Assembly (NCBI GenBank): GCA_905234985.1
Contig: CAJOJQ010000003.1
Coordinates: forward strand, 52,529 to 116,528
Source: an uncultured Christensenellaceae bacterium
Lineage (GTDB): Bacteria; Bacillota; Clostridia; Christensenellales; Aristaeellaceae
Direction: 5' to 3'
Length of the DNA stretch: 64,000 nt
A program made the translations under genes and the position numbers. Positions 16,931 to 25,411 of this stretch are shown here, in pieces; positions within the stretch are counted from its first letter, which is position 1, and each line of letters opens with the position of its first letter. Below the pieces are notes generated by a model. The model searched no databases. It saw nothing but the letters and a program-made list of their open reading frames with translations, and was not told the DNA's origin.

Positions 16931-17662
16931 ATGATGACGGTACACCAGGTAAGCGGGCTGACAGGCGTGAGTATACGCACCCTGCAGTACTATGACAAAA
17001 TCGGCCTTCTGCGTCCGGCGGAATACACCGAGGCGGGTTACCGGCTGTATGACGATACGGCATTGGAAACCCTGCAGCAAATCCTGCTGTTCCGTGAACT
17101 GGAATTTCCCCTGAAGGACATCAGGCGGATCATCCAAAGCCCTTCTTTTGACCGGAGCAAGGCGCTTGAACAGCAAATCAGGCTGCTGGAAATGAAGAAG
17201 GAGCATTTGGAAAACCTGATTTCTCTCGCCCGTGGCATTAAATTGACAGGAGGGAAACCGCATATGGATTTTTCAGCGTTTGATACGAAAAAGCTGGACG
17301 AATACGCCGCCCAGGCCAAAGCGGCCTGGGGAACGACCCCGGAATACCGCGAATTCGAGCAGAAAGCAAAAGGCAGATCGCAGGCGGACAACGCGGAACT
17401 GAACGCACAGATGATGGGGATTTTCACCGAATTTGGCGAAATCAAAAAGGAAAGCCCGGCTTCCGAAAAGGCCCAGCAGCTGGTGAAAAAGCTGCAAGAC
17501 TTTATCACGGCGCATTTCTATGCCTGCTCCGACCGGGTTTTATCCGGGCTGGGTCAGATGTACGCGGGGGGCGGGGACATGACCGCGAACATCGACCGAT
17601 ACGGCGGCGAGGGCACGGCGGCCTTTGTCCATGAGGCCATTGAAGTATTCTGTGCCAAGTAA
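16931..17662 (+). CDS. MerR-family regulator with TipAS ligand-binding domain
   Basis: 243 aa. Residues 3-72 are the MerR winged helix-turn-helix (TVHQVSGLTGVSIRTLQYYDKIGLL), then a coiled-coil dimer helix to about 110, then an all-helical TipAS-like domain of about 130 residues. The HTH region ends with a GKPHMDFSAF linker. TipAS domains bind thiopeptide-like or other hydrophobic ligands. AAGGAGGG gives ATG 16931, with ATG 16934 as alternative. Its promoter has the classical 19-bp spacer, so it probably activates its own transcription. Gene targets may include the divergent GNAT pair or the downstream ABC exporter, but no second operator was found. Confidence 0.9.
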   Translation: MMTVHQVSGLTGVSIRTLQYYDKIGLLRPAEYTEAGYRLYDDTALETLQQILLFRELEFPLKDIRRIIQSPSFDRSKALEQQIRLLEMKKEHLENLISLARGIKLTGGKPHMDFSAFDTKKLDEYAAQAKAAWGTTPEYREFEQKAKGRSQADNAELNAQMMGIFTEFGEIKKESPASEKAQQLVKKLQDFITAHFYACSDRVLSGLGQMYAGGGDMTANIDRYGGEGTAAFVHEAIEVFCAK

Positions 17663-17679
17663 ACCTTTGGAAAACTCCG

Positions 17680-17704
17680 AGCGTCGCTTCGGCGGCGCTT
17701 TTTT
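17680..17704 (+). terminator. Intrinsic terminator of the MerR gene
   Basis: AGCGTCGC TTCG GCGGCGCT stem-loop with a UUCG-type tetraloop followed by TTTTTT. Confidence 0.85.
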
Positions 17705-17721
17705 CATTTCCATGAGCGGAG

Positions 17722-17750
17722 TTTTCAAATCCGTGTTCCTATGCTATAAT
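17722..17750 (+). promoter_or_regulatory. Extended -10 promoter for the amidohydrolase
   Basis: TGCTATAAT gives a consensus -10 (17745-17750) with extended TG; TTTTCA (17722-17727) lies 17 nt upstream. Confidence 0.7.
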
Positions 17751-17782
17751 TGGAAAGAATTGCGAAACGCGGAGGGATGAAC

Positions 17783-19342
17783 ATGGGCGAAGCGGATTTG
17801 GTCATTCGCGGGGCAACGGTGGTCGACGGCACGGGGCGGCCCGGCTTCCGGGGAGATATCGCCGTGCAGAATGGAAAAATCTTAGCCGTGGGCGATTGCG
17901 GCGGTCTGCGGGCGCGGGAGGAAATCGACGCGGAGGGGCTGACCTGCGCGCCGGGGTTCATCGACGCCCACGCTCATTCGGATACGATGTTCATGCGGGA
18001 CGACAGTGGCGCGTCCAAGCTGTACCAGGGAATTACCACGGAAATCTCCGGCAACTGCGGGTACAGCCCCTTTCCCAAGCCCGAAGGGGACGGCGATCCC
18101 CGGCGCTTTGCGTCCTATGCGGATTTCCTGCGGGCGTTTGACGAGCGGGGCTGGGCTATGGCGGTGAACCAGGCCATGCTTTCCGGCCACGGCAGCCTGC
18201 GGGAAGCGGTGGTGGGGGAGAGCGCCCGCCCGGCGACTTCGGCGGAAATGGAACGCATGCAGGATTTGCTGCGGCGGGATTTGGAAGCCGGGGCGCTGGG
18301 CCTGTCTCTGGGTCTGGAATACGCGCCGGGGTGCTTCGCCGGACAGGAGGAACTGAACGCCTTAGGCGCGGTGGTTAAACGGGCGGGGGGCCTCGTCACC
18401 TGCCACATGCGCAGCGAGGGCCTGCATATTTTTGACGCCATCGACGAATTGGCCCAGGTAGGCCGCGTTTCCGGCGTACACGTACATATTTCCCATATCA
18501 AGCTGGATCATTACAGCGTTCACGGGCAAGCTCCGGCGGTGTGGGCGCACATCGAAAAGCTGCGGCGGGAGGGAATCAATATTACGGCGGACGCGTACCC
18601 CTACACCGCCTCCGCCACCAGCCTGACCATCCGCTGCCCCCGGTGGAGCATGGACGGCGGGGAAGAAGCCCTGCTCCGTTTTCTGGCAGGCCCCCGGCGG
18701 GGCGAGGTGGTGGAGGGCATTCGCGGCCACTACTTTAACGCCCAGCGGGCTGAAACCTGCCTGTTCAGCGACAGCGGCGGCCTGTGGCCCGAAATCGTGG
18801 GCAAAACCCTGCGCTTCGTGGCGGAAGAGATGCTGCATACGGATGATTACGCGGAAGCGGCGGCCATGGTGCTGGAACGCACGAAGGCCCGGGCCAAGGG
18901 TGTGTTCTTCGTCATGAGCGAGGAAGATATGCTGTACTTCCTTTCAAAAGACATTTGCATCGGCTCGGACGGCTACGCCCTGCCTGACGACCCGAAGAAG
19001 GTCGGTTCCCTGCCGCACCCCCGTTCCTATGGCTCCATTGCGGAGTTTTTGCGTCTGGCGCGGGAGAAAAATATCTGTTCTTTAGAGGAAGCGGTGCGAA
19101 GGGTCACATCTAAACCGGCGGAGACCTTCGGCCTTTCTGACCGTGGCCGCGTCGCTCCCGGCATGGCCGCCGATTTGACCGTATTTGATCCCGCCGCCAT
19201 CGCGCCGCGAGCCACCTATTTGAACCCCATTCAAACGGCCCAGGGGGTGCATTGGGTGATTATAGGCGGAAAAATCGCCCTGCGGGAGGGCAGGCAGACG
19301 GAGGAACGGGCGGGAAGGTTTTTAACGAAAAGAACGCTTTAA
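17783..19342 (+). CDS. N-acyl-D-amino-acid deacylase / D-aminoacylase-type amidohydrolase
   Basis: Metal-dependent amidohydrolase, 519 aa, predicted to hydrolyse N-acyl-D-amino acids or a related amide. Motifs are GFIDAHAHSD (metal HxH), TEISGNCGYSPFP (the GNCG signature of D-aminoacylases), HVHISHIK, and the late GSDGYALP with the catalytic aspartate. The C-terminus has the usual GMAADLTVFDP. I moved the start to ATG 17783, since GGAGGG lies 6 nt before it, rather than TTG 17750. Its stop codon lies inside the left end of a heptamer element, so the last one or two residues may have come from that element. Exact substrate unknown. Confidence 0.88.
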   Translation: MGEADLVIRGATVVDGTGRPGFRGDIAVQNGKILAVGDCGGLRAREEIDAEGLTCAPGFIDAHAHSDTMFMRDDSGASKLYQGITTEISGNCGYSPFPKPEGDGDPRRFASYADFLRAFDERGWAMAVNQAMLSGHGSLREAVVGESARPATSAEMERMQDLLRRDLEAGALGLSLGLEYAPGCFAGQEELNALGAVVKRAGGLVTCHMRSEGLHIFDAIDELAQVGRVSGVHVHISHIKLDHYSVHGQAPAVWAHIEKLRREGINITADAYPYTASATSLTIRCPRWSMDGGEEALLRFLAGPRRGEVVEGIRGHYFNAQRAETCLFSDSGGLWPEIVGKTLRFVAEEMLHTDDYAEAAAMVLERTKARAKGVFFVMSEEDMLYFLSKDICIGSDGYALPDDPKKVGSLPHPRSYGSIAEFLRLAREKNICSLEEAVRRVTSKPAETFGLSDRGRVAPGMAADLTVFDPAAIAPRATYLNPIQTAQGVHWVIIGGKIALREGRQTEERAGRFLTKRTL

Positions 19343-19480
19343 ATCAGGTAGGAGGTAGGAAGTAGGAGGTAGGAGGTTTGTTTTGTGAATATAAAGACCC
19401 AATAAATGGTGCTGGATTCATTTTGTGGACTATATAAAACTTCCTACCTCCTACCTCCTACTTCCCACCTTGACTTAAAG
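19337..19480. repeat. Heptamer inverted-repeat element H3 (GTAGGAG type)
   Basis: Left arm 19347-19377 of GTAGGAG units; right arm 19439-19470 of CTCCTAC units; loop of about 61 nt. The ends match as inverted copies: CTTTAAATCA at left (19337-19346) and TGACTTAAAG at right (19471-19480). The stop codon of the amidohydrolase falls within the left end. Confidence 0.88.
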
Positions 19481-19529
19481 AGTCCGTATCGACTGAAGAA
19501 TGAAAGAAAATACGCGTCGGAGGAAGCGC

Positions 19530-21254
19530 ATGAAGAAGCTGTTCATATACTTGCGGGACTACCGGAAGGAAAGCGTCTTAGGCCCGCTGTTCAAGCTGCT
19601 GGAGGCGGGCTTTGAGCTGATCGTGCCCCTGGTGGTGGCCGCCATCATCGACAAGGGCATCGGGAGCGGGGATCAGGAGTACATCATTAAAATGTGTCTG
19701 GTGCTGGTGGCGCTGGGGCTGGTGGGGCTGTTTTGTTCCGTCACCGCCCAGTATTTCGCCGCCAAGGCCAGCGTGGGCTTCGTGAAAAAGCTGCGCCACG
19801 CCCTGTACAGCCATATTCAGGGCTTTTCCTACCAAACGCTGGATAAGGTGGGCATTTCCACCCTGATCACCCGCATGACCAGCGATATGAACCAGGTGCA
19901 GACCGGGCTGAATTTGGCCCTGCGGCTGCTGCTGCGCTCGCCCTTCGTGGTGTTCGGGGCCATGATTATGGCCTTCACCATCGACGTGCAGGCGGCGCTG
20001 TGGTTCGCGGCGGCCATCCCCGTGCTGTCGGTGGTGGTGTTCGGCATCATGCTCATGAGCATTCCCCTGTACAAAAAGGTGCAGGGTCTGCTGGACAAGG
20101 TGTTGGGGGCCACCCGTGAAAATCTGACCGGCGTGCGGGTGCTGCGGGCTTTCGGCAAGGAAGAAGCGGAAATCGCTTCCTTTGAAGAAAAGAACGAAGC
20201 CCTCACCGATATGCAGAAGTACGTGGGCCGCATTTCCGCCCTCATGAATCCCGTCACCTATGTCATCATCAACTTGGCGATCCTGTTCCTGATTCATACC
20301 GGGGCCGTTCGGGTGGAAGCGGGGCTCATTACCCAGGGCGCGGTGGTGGCGCTTTATAACTACATGAGCCAGATTCTGGTGGAACTGATTAAATTGGCGA
20401 ATCTCATTATCAACATCACCAAATCCGTGGCCTGCGGCAAGCGTATCCAAGGCGTTTTGGACATGCCCGCCGGAGAAACAGCGGAAACGGGCCTGGAAAA
20501 GGGCGACTCCAAGTACCGGGTGCAGTTTGTCCACGCGGGGATTTGCTATAACGAGGGGGCCGACCCCGCCCTGACCGACGTGAGCTTCGCCGTGCTGCCG
20601 GGGGAAACCGTGGGCGTGATCGGCGGCACGGGCAGCGGCAAATCCACCCTGGTGAACCTGATCCCCCGGTTTTATGAGGCCACGGAGGGCCGGGTGTTCA
20701 TCGACGGGCAGGACGTGAAAGCCGTCGATCCGGCGGAACTGCGCCAGCGCGTTGGCGTGGTGCCTCAAAAGGCGGTGCTGTTCAAGGGCACCATCCGGGA
20801 CAATCTGCGCTGGGGCAATGAAAACGCCTCCGACGAGGACATCATGCAGGCCGTGCGCATCGCCCAGGCGGAGGACGTGGTGGTTTCCAAGGGCGGGCTG
20901 GACGCTCCGGTCGAGCAGGGCGGGCGCAACCTGTCCGGCGGCCAGCGCCAGCGGCTCACCATCGCCCGGGCGCTGGTAAGGAAGCCGGATATCCTGATTT
21001 TGGACGATTCTTCCTCCGCCCTGGACTTTGCCACCGACGCGGCCCTGCGCAAGGCCCTGCGCGAAATGGACGAGAGGCCCACGGTGTTCATCGTGTCCCA
21101 GCGCACCAGCTCCATCCAGCAGGCCGATCAGATCATCGTGCTGGACGACGGCAAGGCGGCGGGAGCGGGCGACCACTTTGGGCTCTTGGAAACCTGCCCC
21201 GTGTACCGGGAAATCTACGAATCCCAGTTCAAAAAGGAGGCGGCGCGGGCATGA
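19530..21254 (+). CDS. ABC exporter half-transporter, degenerate-site subunit
   Basis: 574 aa: a six-helix exporter membrane domain (about 1-310) then an ATPase domain. Walker A is GGTGSGKST, the signature is LSGGQRQR, and Walker B reads ILILDDSSSALD, with Asp in place of the catalytic Glu. That makes one of the two ATP sites non-hydrolytic, as in LmrCD/BmrCD-type heterodimers. The start is ATG 19530 with GGAGG 6 nt upstream. It overlaps the next gene by ATGA, and the two products surely form a heterodimer exporting drugs, lipids or peptides. The substrate is unknown. Confidence 0.92.
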   Translation: MKKLFIYLRDYRKESVLGPLFKLLEAGFELIVPLVVAAIIDKGIGSGDQEYIIKMCLVLVALGLVGLFCSVTAQYFAAKASVGFVKKLRHALYSHIQGFSYQTLDKVGISTLITRMTSDMNQVQTGLNLALRLLLRSPFVVFGAMIMAFTIDVQAALWFAAAIPVLSVVVFGIMLMSIPLYKKVQGLLDKVLGATRENLTGVRVLRAFGKEEAEIASFEEKNEALTDMQKYVGRISALMNPVTYVIINLAILFLIHTGAVRVEAGLITQGAVVALYNYMSQILVELIKLANLIINITKSVACGKRIQGVLDMPAGETAETGLEKGDSKYRVQFVHAGICYNEGADPALTDVSFAVLPGETVGVIGGTGSGKSTLVNLIPRFYEATEGRVFIDGQDVKAVDPAELRQRVGVVPQKAVLFKGTIRDNLRWGNENASDEDIMQAVRIAQAEDVVVSKGGLDAPVEQGGRNLSGGQRQRLTIARALVRKPDILILDDSSSALDFATDAALRKALREMDERPTVFIVSQRTSSIQQADQIIVLDDGKAAGAGDHFGLLETCPVYREIYESQFKKEAARA

Positions 21255-23017
21255 GCAAGGCGCAGAAAGCGGAAAAGGGCACCCTGAAAAAGGTGCTGAA
21301 TTATTTGCGGCCCTATTGGGCGCTGGTAGCGCTGTCCATCCTGCTGTCCGCCGCCGTGGTGGGGCTGACCCTGTACGTGCCCGTACTCATCGGCCGGGCC
21401 ATCGACCGCATCATCGGCCCCGGGCAGGTGGATTTTGCCGCCGTCATGGCGCTGCTGATCCGCATCGGCGTGATCGTGGCGGCCACGGCGGGCATTCAGT
21501 GGCTGGTGAACAGCATCAACAACAAAATCACCTATCAGGTGGTGCGGGACGTGCGGGATCAGGCGTTCCGCCGCTTACAGATTTTGCCCTTGAGCTACAT
21601 TGATTCCCACCCCGTGGGCGGCGTCGTCAGCCAGGTGATCGCCGACGTGGACCAGTTCACCGACGGCTTGCTGTTAGGCTTCACCCAGCTGTTCACCGGC
21701 GTGGTGACCATTTTGGGCACGCTGGTTTTCATGCTGTCCATCCGCCCCGGCATCGCCGCCGTGGTGGTGGTGCTGACGCCGCTTTCCTTCGTGGTGGCCC
21801 GGTTCATCGCCACCCACACCTATTCCTTTTTCAAGCAGCAGAGCGAAACCAGGGGGGAGCAGACCGCGTTCATCGACGAAATGCTCGGCAATCAGAAGGT
21901 GGTGAAAGCCTTCGGCCAGGAAGCAAAGAACGTGGAAAAGTTCGACGAGATCAACGAACGCCTGGAGAAATGCTCCCTGAAATCCATCTTTTATTCCTCC
22001 CTCACCAATCCCTGCACCCGATTCGTGAACAATGTGGTGTACGCGGCGGTGGCCCTGGCGGGGGCGCTGGTGTGCGTGGCCTCGGCGGGCACGGCGGCCC
22101 CCTTTACCGTGGGCAGCCTGTCGGCGCTTTTGTCCTACGCCAACCAGTACACCAAGCCCTTCAATGAAATCAGCGGCGTGGTGACGGAATTGCAGAACGC
22201 CCTGGCCTGCGCTTCCCGGGTTTTCAAGCTCATCGCCGAACCGCCCCAGACGCCGGACGACCTGGACGCCCGGGTGCTGGAAAACGCCGCGGGACGGGTG
22301 GATATCGACGGCGCGGCCTTCGCCTATTCTCCGGATAAGCCTCTGATCGAAAATCTGAACCTGCACGTGAAGCCCGGCCAGCGCATCGCCATCGTCGGCC
22401 CCACGGGCTGCGGCAAAACCACCCTGATCAACCTGCTCATGCGCTTTTATGACGTGGACGCGGGTGCCGTTTCCGTGGAGGGTACGGACGTCCGCCATAT
22501 CACCCGCCGCAGCCTGCGGGCCAATTACGGCATGGTATTGCAGGATACCTGGCTGAAAGCGGGCACCGTGCGGGAAAACCTCATCTTGGGCAAGCCCGGC
22601 GCCACCGACGAGGAAATCATCGCCGCCTGCAAGGCCGCCCACGCCCACAGCTTCATCAAGCGCTTGCCGGATGGGTACGACACCGTCATCGGGGAGGACG
22701 GGGGCCAGCTTTCCCAGGGCCAAAAGCAGCTTTTGTGCATCGCTCGCATCATGCTGTGCCTGCCGCCCATGCTGATTTTGGACGAAGCCACTTCTTCCAT
22801 TGATACCCGCACGGAAATTCGCATCCAGAAAGCCTTTAACACGATGATGGAAGGCCGCACCACCTTCATCGTGGCTCACCGCCTGAGTACCATCCGGGAG
22901 GCCGACGTGATCCTGGTCATGCGGGACGGGCACATCATTGAGCAGGGCGACCATGAAACCCTGCTGCAAAAGAACGGCTTCTACGCCAAGCTGTACAACA
23001 GCCAGTTCGCGGCGTAA
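21251..23017 (+). CDS. ABC exporter half-transporter, catalytic subunit
   Basis: 588 aa partner of the preceding subunit; start and stop overlap in ATGA. Membrane domain about residues 1-320, then ATPase domain with Walker A GPTGCGKTT, signature LSQGQKQ (Gly-to-Gln variation common in these heterodimers) and Walker B MLILDEATSSIDTRTE with the catalytic glutamate. Each subunit therefore supplies one half of a canonical and one half of a degenerate site. The extracellular substrate is unknown. A G-rich double hairpin starts 12 nt after the stop. Confidence 0.93.
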   Translation: MSKAQKAEKGTLKKVLNYLRPYWALVALSILLSAAVVGLTLYVPVLIGRAIDRIIGPGQVDFAAVMALLIRIGVIVAATAGIQWLVNSINNKITYQVVRDVRDQAFRRLQILPLSYIDSHPVGGVVSQVIADVDQFTDGLLLGFTQLFTGVVTILGTLVFMLSIRPGIAAVVVVLTPLSFVVARFIATHTYSFFKQQSETRGEQTAFIDEMLGNQKVVKAFGQEAKNVEKFDEINERLEKCSLKSIFYSSLTNPCTRFVNNVVYAAVALAGALVCVASAGTAAPFTVGSLSALLSYANQYTKPFNEISGVVTELQNALACASRVFKLIAEPPQTPDDLDARVLENAAGRVDIDGAAFAYSPDKPLIENLNLHVKPGQRIAIVGPTGCGKTTLINLLMRFYDVDAGAVSVEGTDVRHITRRSLRANYGMVLQDTWLKAGTVRENLILGKPGATDEEIIAACKAAHAHSFIKRLPDGYDTVIGEDGGQLSQGQKQLLCIARIMLCLPPMLILDEATSSIDTRTEIRIQKAFNTMMEGRTTFIVAHRLSTIREADVILVMRDGHIIEQGDHETLLQKNGFYAKLYNSQFAA

Positions 23018-23028
23018 AACATGAATTT

Positions 23029-23191
23029 CTGGGGGAACCGCTCTTTGCTGCCCAAAGAGCGGTTCCCCCAGTCCCCCTCCGAGAAAGGCGATAAATAGAT
23101 TTTGCTGAAGACGTATAGTATTTTTTTGGCTTTCTTGGAAAGGGGTCTGGGGGAAACCATTCTTTGGCCTCCAAAGAATGGTTTCCCCCAG
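23029..23191. repeat. G-rich double stem-loop element, copy 3
   Basis: Hairpin A: CTGGGGGAACCGCTCTTTG (23029-23047) with a perfect 19-bp complement at 23053-23071. Hairpin B: 21-nt arms 23147-23167 and 23171-23191 with core CTGGGGGAAACCATTCTTTG, perfect. The intervening 75 nt begin CCCCCTCCGAGAAAGGC and end GGCTTTCTTGGAAAGGGGTC, an inverted pair. The whole unit is thus nested: two hairpins flanking a longer inverted repeat. Confidence 0.9.
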
Positions 23192-23236
23192 CTACATAAA
23201 TAAAAATATTTTCATCAAACAATCCGTGAAAATCCG

Positions 23237-23265
23237 TTGAAAAACGGAAGAAAGTTTGATATAAT
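23237..23265 (+). promoter_or_regulatory. Promoter of the Rho-like gene
   Basis: TTGAAA (23237-23242), a 17-nt spacer and TATAAT (23260-23265). Confidence 0.85.
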
Positions 23266-23456
23266 CATTGCAAGCGGCAGACCATTCTTGAAGCTGCCGG
23301 GTCATTCAATCCATCATGAAACGAGGAGACAGGCTGATCGGATGATAATTTGCGTCTGAACGGAGAAAAAGTGTCGGATCATACCCTTCGCGTTTGTGCC
23401 CGGTGAAAAAATGAGAAGCATGGGTTCTTTTTTCTTTGTGTCAAGGAGGATTTTGG

Positions 23457-25364
23457 ATGAGCGAGCAATTTGAGAGCATGTCGGTGATCGAACTGCGGCA
23501 GAAGGCCAAGGAAATGGGCGTAAAATTGGGCGCCGGGATCAATAAACAGGGGATCATAGCCAAACTGAAGGAAGCGGCGGGGGGGGATGCGCCGCAGGAA
23601 GAGCAGCAAACCCTGCCCATCGCCGACGCGCCCGCCCGGCCTATTCGCAGCGCGGCGATCATTACGGACGACGAGGAAGTGGAGGAGGAGGACGTGCCGG
23701 TTCTCACGCCCAACCCCGTTTTGCAGGCCGCGCCCCGGTCCGCGCCGCGCCCCGTCAGCCCCGTTCCCACAGGGGCCGCCGCGCCCAGCGGTTCATCCCT
23801 CAGCACCATTTCCGCCAAGGCCCCCGCGTTTACCATGGAGGGGTCCCGGGCGTGGCACAATCCCCGGGCGTATCAGGGCACGAACACGTATCAGCGTTCC
23901 CCCGCCGCGCCCCAGGGGTGGGCGGCCCGCACCGCCCAGCAGCCTATGCCCGGCGATCAGAGAAGCTACGGCGGTCGTCCCGCGGCCCCGCAGCATATGG
24001 ACAGCCGCATGCAGCAGCCCCGGCCCGTCCAGCAGCCGTCCTACGTGAACCGCTTCGGCCCGGAGCAAACCATGCAGGAGGCGGAGCAGCGCCCCACGGA
24101 ATACCGCGGGTACGCCGCCCCGATGCAGCAGGATTATAACGCGCCCAGGGACAATAACGTGCCCCAGGGCAATTACGGTTACGCCCAGCCCGCGTATCCC
24201 CGCCGGGAAAGCGGCATGACCATTGCGGATATCATGGCCGCGGGCGAATGCGGCGACGGGGAAGGCGTGCTGGAGGTACACCCCGAGGGGTACGGCTTCC
24301 TGCGCACCAACCACTATCTGCCCGGCAAGCAGGACGTGTATATTTCCAACGCCCAGATCCGGCGCTTCAACCTGCGCACCGGCGACCTTGTGGCGGGCAA
24401 GACCCGCCCCCAGCGGGAGCAGGACCGCTACAGCGCCATGCTGTACATTACCGAAGTGAACGGCGCGGCGCCGGAGGAAATGCCCACCCGGCCCCGGTTT
24501 GAGGACTTGACGCCCATTTATCCCAAGAAGCGCATCACCCTGACGGGCAAGCGGGAAAACGATCCCATGCTCCGGCTGATCGACGTGCTGTGCCCCATCG
24601 GCTTCGGCCAGCGGGCCATGGTGGTGTGCGGCCCTCGGGTGGACCGGCTGGCGCTGCTCAAAAAGCTCGGCGCGGCCATCAACCGGAATTACAGCAAGGT
24701 GCAGATGATGATGCTGCTGGTGGACGAGCGGCCCGAGGAAGTGACCGAGATCAAGGAAGCCGTGAAGGCCGAGGTGATCTACTCCACCTTCGACGATCCT
24801 GCCGACAATCAGATTCGGGTGACGGAGCTGGCCCTGGAGCGGGCCATGCGCATGGTGGAGCAGAAAAAGGACGTCATTATTCTGGCCGACAGCCTGACCC
24901 GCCTGGGCCGGGCCTGCAACGTCATCGCGCCCCAGACGGCGCGCACCATGGGCGGCGGCCTGGCCGCCGGGGCGCTGAACAAGCCCAAGCGCTTTTTCGG
25001 CGCGGCCCGCAACACCCGCGAGGCGGGCAGCCTGACCGTCATCGCCACCATCATGGGCGATACGGTGAACGAGCTGGATCAGGCCATCCTGCGGGAATTC
25101 CGGGGCAACAGCAACATGAGCTGCACCTTCCTGCGCGGGAAGAACGGCCAGCCGATCATGCAGGTGGCGGAATGCGGCACCATTCACAAGGAATGGCTGC
25201 AAACCGAGGAAGAAATGAAGCTGGCGGATCGCCTGCGTGCGGAAACCGCCGGCATGCAGCCCGAGGAAGCCATGGAAAAGCTGCTGAACGATATGGCGGA
25301 GCACGAAACCAACGAGGGCTGGAGCACCGCGGAGAGCGGAGAGAGCCAAACGGAAAATGAATAA
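23457..25364 (+). CDS. rho: Rho termination-factor homologue with a disrupted Walker A
   Basis: 635 aa. Residues about 1-40 resemble the Rho N-terminal helix bundle (SVIELRQKAKEMGVKL). Residues 45-260 are a disordered Pro/Gln/Arg/Tyr-rich insert. Residues 270-345 form the RNA-binding OB fold with GYGFLR and QIRRFNLRTGD. From 370 on it is the RecA-like ring domain. The Walker A segment PPKAGKT of E. coli Rho is replaced by GPRVDRL (residues 392-398), so the P-loop Gly, Lys and Thr are lost. Arg366 aligns with Ile576, and Arg353 with a non-arginine. Catalytic Glu (E424 in DERPEEV) and Walker B (D478 in ILADSLTR) remain. AAGGAGG precedes ATG 23457. ATPase-driven termination is doubtful. Whether the genome has another Rho is not visible here. 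Confidence 0.9.
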   Translation: MSEQFESMSVIELRQKAKEMGVKLGAGINKQGIIAKLKEAAGGDAPQEEQQTLPIADAPARPIRSAAIITDDEEVEEEDVPVLTPNPVLQAAPRSAPRPVSPVPTGAAAPSGSSLSTISAKAPAFTMEGSRAWHNPRAYQGTNTYQRSPAAPQGWAARTAQQPMPGDQRSYGGRPAAPQHMDSRMQQPRPVQQPSYVNRFGPEQTMQEAEQRPTEYRGYAAPMQQDYNAPRDNNVPQGNYGYAQPAYPRRESGMTIADIMAAGECGDGEGVLEVHPEGYGFLRTNHYLPGKQDVYISNAQIRRFNLRTGDLVAGKTRPQREQDRYSAMLYITEVNGAAPEEMPTRPRFEDLTPIYPKKRITLTGKRENDPMLRLIDVLCPIGFGQRAMVVCGPRVDRLALLKKLGAAINRNYSKVQMMMLLVDERPEEVTEIKEAVKAEVIYSTFDDPADNQIRVTELALERAMRMVEQKKDVIILADSLTRLGRACNVIAPQTARTMGGGLAAGALNKPKRFFGAARNTREAGSLTVIATIMGDTVNELDQAILREFRGNSNMSCTFLRGKNGQPIMQVAECGTIHKEWLQTEEEMKLADRLRAETAGMQPEEAMEKLLNDMAEHETNEGWSTAESGESQTENE

Positions 25365-25371
25365 AAACGAA

Positions 25372-25400
25372 GGGCTTCCGGGATGCCGGAGGCCCTTTTT
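25372..25400 (+). terminator. Intrinsic terminator after the Rho-like gene
   Basis: GGGCTTCCGG / CCGGAGGCCC hairpin with a 4-nt loop and TTTTT; it lies 17-47 nt before the L,D-transpeptidase start. Confidence 0.85.
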
Positions 25401-25411
25401 GAAAGGGAAAC

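Larger units (their letters stand above)
23018..23456 (+). other. 439-bp region: hairpin element, promoter and long rho leader
   Basis: Contains the double stem-loop copy 3, then a consensus promoter and a leader of about 190 nt before the Rho-like gene. The leader holds an A/T-rich possible hairpin (about 23400-23440) just before the ribosome site. No gene is evident. Confidence 0.6.

Noticed and set aside
19345..19480. Heptamer arrays as CRISPR or direct-repeat arrays
   Set aside because: Units are 7 bp with no spacers, and the second array is the inverse of the first. No cas genes are present.
19578..21176. A 532-codon open frame on the minus strand opposite the ABC exporter
   Set aside because: It lies wholly antisense to an ABC subunit with all motifs, has biased His/Gly/Gln composition and no ribosome site. 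GC-rich coding DNA commonly keeps the opposite frame open. The same applies to 23793-25349 (-), 39039-40547 (+) and 45766-47109 (+).
23316..23345. A 9-codon upstream frame in the rho leader as a regulatory peptide
   Set aside because: It has no ribosome site and no notable codons; chance is enough.
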